Source: DATFIX01 sp047617305
Lineage (GTDB): Archaea > Halobacteriota > Halobacteria > Halobacteriales > Natrialbaceae
Length of the DNA stretch: 7,439 nt
Assembly (NCBI GenBank): GCA_047617305.1
Contig: JBLGCL010000147.1
Span: 1-7,439, forward strand
Direction: 5' to 3'
Numbering within the stretch: position 1 is the first letter of the stretch; every line of letters begins with the position of its first letter. The position numbers and the translations under genes are program-made. Of the stretch, positions 1 to 5,887 are shown one piece after another. The notes below the pieces were generated by a model. That model was not told the origin of the DNA. It was given only the letters and a program-made list of their open reading frames with translations, and searched no databases.

Positions 1-183
1 TGCGACCGGGTGGTTTCGGACATGGCGGTCCTCACGTACGAGTCGTCCCGGCAACTCTGCGAGGTGGGGATGGGCATCATCGAAGGCCTCGCGAACGAGT
101 ACGGCGAGGAGGTCTCGATCGAGGAGGACCGGTGCATGCTGGAGGGCGACGATCGCTGCGAAATCACGGTCGAACGGGTCTGA
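1..183 (+). CDS. H-NOX / heme NO-binding family protein, C-terminal fragment
   Basis: The open frame enters from the left edge and ends at TGA 181-183, leaving 60 residues. Residues 13-17 read YESSR, which fits the YxSxR heme-propionate motif of H-NOX (HNOB) domains. The 43 residues after it match the usual distance from that motif to the end of an H-NOX domain, and the helix after the motif (LCEVGMGIIEGLANEYGEEV) is of the expected kind. H-NOX proteins bind heme and sense NO or O2 in the cytoplasm, usually passing the signal to a partner. The tail has two cysteines (C45, C53) in CMLEGDDRC, a pattern that also recalls the ends of V4R-type ligand-binding domains, a related fold, so V4R is the main alternative. 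The proximal His and most of the heme pocket lie outside the window. The downstream gene begins about 45 bases later on the same strand and may be cotranscribed. Confidence 0.68.
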   Translation, partial: CDRVVSDMAVLTYESSRQLCEVGMGIIEGLANEYGEEVSIEEDRCMLEGDDRCEITVERV

Positions 184-227
184 GCCTCACGGACGGCTTC
201 ATCGAATCGCCCCCTGCACCCGGCATC

Positions 228-863
228 GTGACGCTCGCTTCCTTTGGCGTCGAAACGCTGGCCCCGGCAGCGCCAAGGGGAACCTTTGAGGCGGTTTCCG
301 TCGGACTGGCGACAATGAGCGTCCTGGCCTGGATATTGCGCTGGCCACCGAGTCGCGGCACGGTCGTCGTTTTCCTCGTCCTGACGGCGTTTAGCGTCGG
401 CTCGCTAGTGGCTTTCGGCGGCCATGTCCACGACGACACCGGGGAGAACGTCACCGTCGAAGCGACGGACCTCACCGTTCGACTGAACGACGAGATCGAC
501 TTTCCGGAAGGGGGCAACGGCAGCGTCCGGACCTGTGTTGGAATGGGGACGCCGGGGGACGCTATCAGCGTCGCCGGGACGGTCACGTTCGACGTCCCGC
601 GCGAGTGGGAGCGGCACGGATCGGACGGGCGGGAACTCGTGCTGGTCGTGACTCTCGCGCACACCGACGAGACGATAACGTCGTCCGTTTCCAGGACAGG
701 GCAGGTACGGACGCAGGTGTTCGGGCTGCTGGACGACGACGAGACGCTCTCCCCGGGCGACACGGGGACGCTGGTGCTCCGCGTTCGTCACGACGGGTCG
801 ATCGTCGCCACCGCGACGCGGACCATCACCGTCGAGGAGGGAACGCGGACGTACGACTGTTGA
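228..863 (+). CDS. Unrecognised membrane-anchored protein with exported beta-rich domain
   Basis: I do not recognise a family. From GTG 228 the protein is 211 residues and ends at TGA 861-863. Residues about 20-38 and 45-64 are hydrophobic and are separated by a short basic loop (RWPPSRG). This predicts a helical hairpin with the loop inside and the long C-terminal part outside the cell. The remainder (about 70-211) is acidic, lacks hydrophobic segments and is rich in alternating Val/Thr strands, suggesting an Ig-like sandwich. It carries two N-glycosylation sequons (NVT at 74, NGS at 97) and two cysteines, C103 and the very last residue C211, which could form a disulfide. The start is uncertain: ATG 315 would give 182 residues with one helix. 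I prefer GTG 228 because it keeps the hairpin and its charge pattern. A GTG at 132 stays in frame but overlaps the upstream gene. No clear promoter is visible before it, and the short gap suggests cotranscription with the H-NOX-type gene. Confidence 0.7.
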   Translation: MTLASFGVETLAPAAPRGTFEAVSVGLATMSVLAWILRWPPSRGTVVVFLVLTAFSVGSLVAFGGHVHDDTGENVTVEATDLTVRLNDEIDFPEGGNGSVRTCVGMGTPGDAISVAGTVTFDVPREWERHGSDGRELVLVVTLAHTDETITSSVSRTGQVRTQVFGLLDDDETLSPGDTGTLVLRVRHDGSIVATATRTITVEEGTRTYDC

Positions 864-1088
864 CGGAGATCGGATCGATCCCGACGTGTCACTTCCGCGG
901 AACGGCCAGGAGTACGCCGACAAACGGCATCGCGGCCCCGACGAACGTTTACCCCGTAGGCGAGCAATTTCGACCGGTTCGTTCTTCGATACCACCCTCC
1001 CCATCGTCAGTCTCGTGGCCCCCGTCCAATCGAAGGTATAGTCCCGTCCGAAACCCCAAACGTCGCCGTAGCCCCGCATTCCCTACTC
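864..1088. other. Convergent intergenic region
   Basis: These 225 bases separate the stop of the + strand membrane protein from the stop of ileS on the - strand. No RNA gene or full-length reading frame is evident. A 10-base palindrome, GGATCGATCC at 872-881, lies just after the + strand stop. On the - strand there are two short T runs after the ileS stop (within 1051-1060), which could act as a weak archaeal terminator. A short, strongly hydrophobic - strand frame, closed by stops at both ends (889-948), is treated as a possible gene remnant in the findings. Confidence 0.5.
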
Positions 1089-4000
1089 TCAGAGGGCTTC
1101 GATGGCGAACGTCATCGGGACCCCCTCGACCTCCCACTCCTCGCGGTAGCCGTCCTCGACGGGCCCGAACTCGTCGGCGCGGACCTCCTCGGCGATCAAC
1201 TCGCGGTGCCGGTCCACCAGTTCGGCCACGCGGTCGTCGGCCACGTCCATCTCCAAGCGGATTCGCCGTTCGACTTCCAGATCGAGGTCCTTGCGCATCT
1301 CCTGGACGCGCCGGACGACCTCGCGGGCGTAGCCCTCGCTCTCGATGTCCTCGGTGAGGGTGGCGTCGACGTACGCGACGCCGTAGGTCTCCCCCTCGTC
1401 GTCGATCGTTGCGCCCGTGACGCCCTCGGGCGTCCGGGTGACGACCTCGACCATCTCCTCCTCCAGGTCGACGGACTCGCCCAGGGCGTCCTCGACGGTC
1501 GCCTCGAGGGCGTCGAGACTCGGTTCGTCGACCCGCGCGTCGTTGAGCGCCCCCATGACCCGGTGGGCGTCGTCGCCGAATTCGGGCCCGAGCAGGCTCA
1601 TGTCGGCCTCGGCGGCGTACTCGAGTTCCGCCCACTCCTCGCCGGCCTCGACGATCTCGACCTCGCGGGCGTTGAGGCGGTCGGCGAGCAGGTCGCGGTG
1701 GCGCTCGACGGCGGCCGCGGTGCGCTCGTCGTCGGCCGCGACGACCACGCGAGCCACGGGCCAGCGGAGCTTCCGGTCGGCCTGCTGGCGGGCGTTCGAC
1801 CCGGCCTCCTCGACGGCGCGCAGATGGCGGAGGTCGGTTTCGAGTTCCTCGTCGCGCCAGTACTCGTCGGGCTCGGGCCAGTCGCGGGCGTGGACGGTGT
1901 CGAGGTCGTCCTCGCCGGCGAGGGCCCCGTAGATGGTCTCGCTGACGAAGGGCGCGAAGGGCGCGAGCAACTCGACGACCGTCGAGAGCACCTCGTAGAA
2001 CGTGGCGTAGGCGGCGAGCTTCGACGGGCTGTCGCGCTCCTCCCACATGCGCTCGCGGACGGCCTGGACGTAGAACCGCGAGACGTCCTCGACGACGAAG
2101 TCGAGCAGGACGTCCAGCGCCCGGTCCTGCCGGAACGCGTCCATGTGCTCTGTCATCTCGGCGGTCACGGTCTGCAGGCGCGAGAGCACCCACTCGTCGA
2201 CCAGTTCGAGGTCACCGTCGGACAAGTCCGACGAGCCTCCGCTCGCTTCGCTCGCGGAGACCCCGTCGACGTCCGCGAGGGTGACCTCGTCGGGGTCGAA
2301 GTCGTCGAGGCGCATGTACGGCAGCGGGAACCGGAAGACGTTCCAGAGGATGTTGAGGTCCGCCTGCATCTCCTCGGTCTCGTCCCAGGAGAAGCGCATG
2401 TCGTCCCCCTGGGGCGTGACCGACAGGAGGAACAGGCGCATCGGGTCGACCCCGTGGCGCTCGATGACCTCGTGGGGGTCGACGAAGATGTCCTTGGACT
2501 TGGACATCGCCCGGCCGTCGGGCATGAGGGCGTGCCCGTGCATGACGACCGTGTCGTAGGGGACCTCGCCCGTCGCCGCCGTGCCCATCCCGAGCTGGGA
2601 CCAGAACCAGCCGCGCGTCTGGTCGTGGGCCTCGAGGATGAGGTCGGCGGGCCACAGTTCCTCGAAGTCCGCCTCCGTCTCGGGGTAGTCGAGGGTCCCC
2701 CACGTCGCCACCGACGAGTCCAGCCAGACGTCGAACACGTCCGGGACGCGCGTGTAGGTGGTCCCGTCCTCGGTGATCGTCAGGTGGTCGACGGTGTCCT
2801 TGTGGAGGTCGACGGTCTCGGGGTCGACGTCCCCGTCGACGCGCTCGGCGAGTTCCTCGCGGTCGCCGACGACGATCACCTCGTCCATCTCGCCGTCCCA
2901 GTCTTCTGGAACCCAGATCGGGATCGGGATGCCCCAGTAGCGCTGGCGGGAGACGTTCCAGTCGGGGGCCTCCTCGACGAAGTCCCGGAAGCGGTTGTCG
3001 CGGGCCCACGACGGGTACCACTCGCTGTCCTCGATGTTCTCGAGGAGGTCGTCCTTGACGTCGGTGATCGTGATGAACCACTGGTCGGTGACGCGCTGGA
3101 TGATGCCCGTGTCACAGCGCCAGCAGTGACCGTAGCGGTGGTGGGTCGTATCCCTGGAGAGCAGCAGGCCGTTCGCCTCGAGGTCGTCCATGATCTCCGG
3201 GTCGGCGTCCTTGACGAACTGCCCGGCGTACTTCCCGGCCCCGTCCCCGTAGACGCCGTCGGCGCCGACGGGACAGAACACCTCGAGACCGAGTTCCTGG
3301 CCGCGCTCGAAGTCCTCCTCGCCGTGCCCCGGTGCGGAGTGGACGAGCCCCGTGCGGTCGGCCTCGACGTAGTCGCCGGCGTAGACCTGGAGCGCGCCCT
3401 CGAAGTCGGGGGCGTCGGGGACCGCCTCCCGGAGCGGGTGCTCGTACTCCCAGCCGATCATCTCCTCGCCGGTCACCGCCTCGACGACCTCGTAGTCCTG
3501 GTAGCGACCCTCCCGGAGGACGTCCTCGACGAGTGACTCCTCGACGTAGAGGACCTCCGACTCGCCGTCCTTCTCGGCGCGGACGGCGTGGTAGGTCATC
3601 TCGGGGTCCACCGCGACGAAGGTGTTCGCCGGGATCGTCCAGGGCGTGGTCGTCCAGATGACGAGGGAGCCGTCCCGATCCTCGAGCGGGAACTTCACGT
3701 AGATGGAGGGGTCCTCGACCTGGTCGTACTCGACCTCGTTGTTGGCGATGGCGGTCTCACAGCGCGGGCACTGGTTGATGCTGCGTTGGCCCTGCTCGAC
3801 GAGACCCTTCTCGTGGGCCCGCTCGAACCCCCACCAGGCGGCCTCCATGTATTCGGGGTTAACCGTCTTGTAGGGATTCTCCCAGTCCATCCAGACGCCG
3901 AAGGACTTGAAGTCGTCCTGGAGGCCTTCGAGTTGCTCCTCGGCGTACTGCTTGCACTCCTCGATGAAGTTCTCTTCACCGAACTCCTGGATGTCCTTCT

Positions 4001-4319
4001 TGTTCTCGAAGCCGAGTTCCTCCTCGACGCGGGTCTCGATCGGCAGGCCGTGCATGTCGTAGCCCGGCCGGTCGGTCACGTCGTAGCCCTGCATCCGGAG
4101 GTAGCGGATGTAGTTGTCCTTCAGTACCTTGTTCCAGGTCGTGCCCATGTGGGCCGACCCCGACGTGTACGGCGGGCCGTCGACGAAGAAGTACCGCTCG
4201 GCGCCGTCCCGGCGTTCCGTCGCCGTCTCGTAGGCGTCGACGTCGTCCCAGTACTCGAACACGCGTTCCTCGACCGCGTGCGGGTCGTACTGGTCGTCGA
4301 CCTCCTCGAATCGACTCAT
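1089..4319 (-). CDS. ileS: Isoleucyl-tRNA synthetase
   Basis: This is a complete 1076-residue class Ia synthetase, which charges tRNA-Ile with isoleucine in the cytoplasm. The HIGH-type motif is HMGT (57-60), followed by the GYDMHGLPIE block (86-95). The CP1 editing domain, which hydrolyses mischarged Val-tRNA-Ile, shows the threonine-rich WTTTPWTIPAN (222-232) and HSAPGHGEED (327-336), with the conserved editing Asp at 336. CxxC pairs at 184/187 and 399/402 look like zinc knuckles of the archaeal/eukaryotic type. WNVSRQRYWGIPIPIW (454-469) is a Rossmann-core signature. The KMSKS loop reads AMSKS (604-608), so its first Lys is replaced. A helical anticodon-binding domain follows (about 705-860), then a C-terminal module (about 990-1070) resembling DUF5915. 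A Ser-rich insert sits at 687-703. The ATG at 4317-4319 fits a TATA-like box about 27 bases upstream and a leaderless transcript. The length is normal for the archaeal enzyme. Confidence 0.98.
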   Translation of the reverse strand: MSRFEEVDDQYDPHAVEERVFEYWDDVDAYETATERRDGAERYFFVDGPPYTSGSAHMGTTWNKVLKDNYIRYLRMQGYDVTDRPGYDMHGLPIETRVEEELGFENKKDIQEFGEENFIEECKQYAEEQLEGLQDDFKSFGVWMDWENPYKTVNPEYMEAAWWGFERAHEKGLVEQGQRSINQCPRCETAIANNEVEYDQVEDPSIYVKFPLEDRDGSLVIWTTTPWTIPANTFVAVDPEMTYHAVRAEKDGESEVLYVEESLVEDVLREGRYQDYEVVEAVTGEEMIGWEYEHPLREAVPDAPDFEGALQVYAGDYVEADRTGLVHSAPGHGEEDFERGQELGLEVFCPVGADGVYGDGAGKYAGQFVKDADPEIMDDLEANGLLLSRDTTHHRYGHCWRCDTGIIQRVTDQWFITITDVKDDLLENIEDSEWYPSWARDNRFRDFVEEAPDWNVSRQRYWGIPIPIWVPEDWDGEMDEVIVVGDREELAERVDGDVDPETVDLHKDTVDHLTITEDGTTYTRVPDVFDVWLDSSVATWGTLDYPETEADFEELWPADLILEAHDQTRGWFWSQLGMGTAATGEVPYDTVVMHGHALMPDGRAMSKSKDIFVDPHEVIERHGVDPMRLFLLSVTPQGDDMRFSWDETEEMQADLNILWNVFRFPLPYMRLDDFDPDEVTLADVDGVSASEASGGSSDLSDGDLELVDEWVLSRLQTVTAEMTEHMDAFRQDRALDVLLDFVVEDVSRFYVQAVRERMWEERDSPSKLAAYATFYEVLSTVVELLAPFAPFVSETIYGALAGEDDLDTVHARDWPEPDEYWRDEELETDLRHLRAVEEAGSNARQQADRKLRWPVARVVVAADDERTAAAVERHRDLLADRLNAREVEIVEAGEEWAELEYAAEADMSLLGPEFGDDAHRVMGALNDARVDEPSLDALEATVEDALGESVDLEEEMVEVVTRTPEGVTGATIDDEGETYGVAYVDATLTEDIESEGYAREVVRRVQEMRKDLDLEVERRIRLEMDVADDRVAELVDRHRELIAEEVRADEFGPVEDGYREEWEVEGVPMTFAIEAL
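2217..2259. repeat. Two adjacent inverted repeats inside ileS
   Basis: Positions 2217-2232 form a perfect 6-base stem, GTCGGA and TCCGAC, around a 4-base loop. Four bases later, 2237-2259 has CTCCGC and GCGGAG arms around 11 bases that contain a short internal direct repeat (GCTCG-CTTC-GCTCG type). Together they encode the Ser-rich stretch at residues 687-703 of the synthetase, between the catalytic core and the anticodon-binding domain. The pattern resembles small palindromic elements scattered in haloarchaeal genomes; that resemblance comes from memory and was not searched. Confidence 0.6.
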
Positions 4320-4419
4320 ATGGGTCCCTGACTGGCTCCGCCATTAAAGGGCAATCGGTCCTGCAGGCGGGACCTGTCGGTCGGCGTCGGACGGTCCCGA
4401 AACGCCGTGTGAGAACCAG
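4320..4419 (-). promoter_or_regulatory. ileS promoter region
   Basis: This is the 100-base gap between the hemerythrin stop and the ileS start. On the - strand a TTTAAT box at 4343-4348 is centred about 27 bases before the ileS ATG, the expected archaeal TATA distance for a leaderless transcript. Just upstream of the box is an inverted repeat with arms GGTCC (4357-4361) and GGACC (4370-4374), which could be an operator or part of the hemerythrin 3' end. No T-box or other leader RNA is possible between the inferred start site and the ATG. Confidence 0.6.
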
Positions 4420-4875
4420 TTACTCGGTGACCGACATCTCCATCGGTTCGAGGTCTTCGGCCCCTTCCTCGAGGTAGGTCCCGATCTGCTGATCCATCCC
4501 GGCGACGTGTTCGGCGATCCACGTTCGAAGGAACCGGAGGGTCTGCATTTCGACGTCGGCGTCGCCGGACTCGAAGCGGTCCCGCAACTCGGACACCTGC
4601 TTTTCGAAGCCCCGGTGAGCGTTCTCCTGGGCGAGGAAACACCCCTCGCACTCGTCGGCGAACCCGCACTCGTCCATGTACGTCTCCTCGTCCTCGAAAT
4701 GATGGTACGTGTAGTCCTCCAGTTCGGCGATGACGTCCTCGACCGCCTCCGTGCCCTCCCCCTCCTGGACGGCCGCGTACAGTTCGTTGAGGAGTTCGAA
4801 CAGGCGACGGTGTTGTTCGTCCACCCGTTCGACCCCGATCGCGAACTGCTCGTCGGACCACTCGATGAACGACAT
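4420..4875 (-). CDS. Bacteriohemerythrin-like diiron protein with altered ligand set
   Basis: This 151-residue acidic protein has the hemerythrin four-helix pattern and starts MSFIEW, typical of bacteriohemerythrins, which reversibly bind O2 at a diiron site in the cytoplasm. Predicted iron ligands are H22 (DEQH), H59 and E63 (HxxxE), H87, and H123 with D128 (HxxxxD). The remaining ligand normally comes from the first His of an HxxxH pair; here that position is Gln 83 (QENAH). Just before it, the loop after the second helix is about five residues longer than the classical E-to-H spacing and contains C70, C76 and C79 (CGFADECEGC), unusual in a cysteine-poor haloarchaeal protein. The frame stays open upstream to 5034, but that extension is not hemerythrin-like. 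ATG 4873-4875 has a TATA-like box 28 bases upstream, so it is the chosen start. Loss of one ligand may give a weakened, altered or purely sensory site. Confidence 0.9.
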   Translation of the reverse strand: MSFIEWSDEQFAIGVERVDEQHRRLFELLNELYAAVQEGEGTEAVEDVIAELEDYTYHHFEDEETYMDECGFADECEGCFLAQENAHRGFEKQVSELRDRFESGDADVEMQTLRFLRTWIAEHVAGMDQQIGTYLEEGAEDLEPMEMSVTE

Positions 4876-4910
4876 GCGAGGGGATGGCACGGCGGTGGAG
4901 AAATAGCTCC
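4876..4910 (-). promoter_or_regulatory. Promoter of the hemerythrin gene
   Basis: On the - strand, CTATTT at 4901-4906 is centred about 28 bases before the ATG at 4875, in otherwise GC-rich sequence. This fits an archaeal TATA box with a leaderless transcript. No Shine-Dalgarno-like sequence precedes the ATG. Confidence 0.55.
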
Positions 4911-5050
4911 CGGTCGACCCGACGTGTGGGTGTTTTTCCCGTGGAGATCTCACCCAGGGCCGAATCGGGGACGTCCCGACGTCTGACGCGACGAAACTGA
5001 GGGCAGCCCTGACCGAACAGTGGCGGCATATCACCGTCGGGAAAGCATTG
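4911..5050. other. Intergenic region upstream of the hemerythrin gene
   Basis: No gene is evident here. A perfect 10-base palindrome, GGGACGTCCC at 4968-4977, lies about 60 bases upstream of the putative TATA box and is followed by another GACGTC at 4978-4983. It could be a regulator site, but GC-rich DNA makes such palindromes fairly likely by chance. A second short inverted repeat, AGGGCAGCCCT at 5000-5010, lies downstream of the neighbouring - strand gene's stop and has too small a loop to be a convincing terminator. Confidence 0.35.
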
Positions 5051-5803
5051 CTACGCTCGCCGTCGCCGCGTTAGCCACCGGTGTTGTCCCCGGAGCGTCA
5101 GGGCACGTCCCACCGCGACGCTCGCCCAGACGGCGACGGTCGAAAGCCACCATGGAACGGCCGACGCCCGCTCGTCGACCGTGTAGAGCACGAACACCCG
5201 GTCGTCGTACGCGACGAGCGTTCCGTCGTCGACCCGTTCGTTCAGGACGGTGAGGGGCTCGTGGGTTGTCACCTGTCCCGTCCTGACGGCGCGAATCGCA
5301 TCCTCGCCCCAGGGAGGCGGGACGTCCAGCGAAACCGCGAGACGCCGGAGTGCCATCGGACCGGGCGTCCCGTTCAGCGACAGGTATGGGGTGTCGTTCC
5401 GGGTGACGATCGTCTGGCGGTAAAACGATCCGTCGTGATAGACGTACCCGGTTTCGAGGAACTTGTCGTTGAGTTCGGGTGTCGGGGCGCGATCGAACGC
5501 GTAGGTACTGAGGACCTCGTGACCGGACAGGAGGAACTGTTCGAACGCACGGAGCCGCGATGTCCCGGAGAGACAGTAGCGGTCGTCGTCGAGGGCCGCC
5601 GGATGCGGGGTTCCCTGCGGTGCGTCGAGTGACGACCCCTCGATCCGAACGCCGTCACCGGTTGCCGCCACCTCGTTCGCCCGGTACACGAACGTGGGGT
5701 CACCGAGCGAAAGGGGTGGAAGGACGACCGGTGCGACGAGGAAGCCGAGGCCGACGGCGACGATCACGTGGGGACCATACTGCTGGCGGGCGTTCAAGTT
5801 CAA
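5051..5803 (-). CDS. Unrecognised two-helix membrane protein with exported domain
   Basis: I do not recognise the family. The 250-residue frame ends at TAG 5051-5053. It has a hydrophobic N-terminal segment (about 13-33), a roughly 180-residue polar middle region, a second hydrophobic segment (about 216-238, beginning VPWWLSTVAVW), and a very basic tail ending RRRRA. By the positive-inside rule both ends are cytoplasmic and the middle is outside the cell. Two N-glycosylation sequons (NDT at 136, NGT at 144) lie in that outer region, as expected for a haloarchaeal surface protein. A single Cys (77) sits in DDDRYCLSG. No in-frame ATG exists near the start. Tandem TTG codons at 5803 and 5797 and a GTG at 5769 are candidates; an AGGA lies suitably before the 5797 TTG. 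The gene follows the ATPase after 84 bases with an apparent terminator between them, so shared transcription is doubtful. Confidence 0.8.
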   Translation of the reverse strand: MNLNARQQYGPHVIVAVGLGFLVAPVVLPPLSLGDPTFVYRANEVAATGDGVRIEGSSLDAPQGTPHPAALDDDRYCLSGTSRLRAFEQFLLSGHEVLSTYAFDRAPTPELNDKFLETGYVYHDGSFYRQTIVTRNDTPYLSLNGTPGPMALRRLAVSLDVPPPWGEDAIRAVRTGQVTTHEPLTVLNERVDDGTLVAYDDRVFVLYTVDERASAVPWWLSTVAVWASVAVGRALTLRGQHRWLTRRRRA

Positions 5804-5823
5804 GATCCTGAACGATGGACACG

Positions 5824-5887
5824 AAAAAACCCGGCTCCGTCGGCTGCGTCGTCCGCCGCAAGGGTGACGGGAAACGCTGTCGGCGGA
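5824..5887 (-). terminator. Probable terminator of the P-type ATPase gene
   Basis: Directly after the ATPase stop, on the - strand, arms TCCGCCG (5881-5887) and CGGCGGA (5852-5858) can pair as a 7-base stem with a 22-base loop. A run of six Ts follows at 5824-5829. Archaeal termination depends mainly on T tracts, so the T run is the stronger evidence; the stem may only protect the 3' end. The T run lies just upstream of the start of the next gene and could instead contribute to that gene's promoter. Confidence 0.5.

Noticed and set aside
405..1079. - strand frame starting 10 bases after the ileS stop
   Set aside because: It runs antisense through the + strand membrane protein, is Arg-rich, and shows no domain or promoter.
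949..2193. Long Arg-rich - strand frame within and beyond ileS
   Set aside because: It is a frame-shifted shadow of the ileS coding strand with extreme Arg/Gly content, unlike the acidic proteins of the window.
1206..3536. Very long + strand reading frame (776 codons) opposite ileS
   Set aside because: It is antisense to a clear synthetase. High GC content removes stop codons in the opposite frames, and its Val/Leu/Asp/Gly-rich translation matches no family.
1..4875. H-NOX protein and hemerythrin as one gas-sensing system
   Set aside because: They are on opposite strands about 4 kb apart with ileS between them, and have separate promoters; proximity alone does not support a shared system.
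4876..5034. N-terminal extension of the hemerythrin frame to 5034
   Set aside because: The extra 53 residues have no hemerythrin character, and the promoter at 4901-4906 lies inside them; the start at 4875 gives a normal-length protein.
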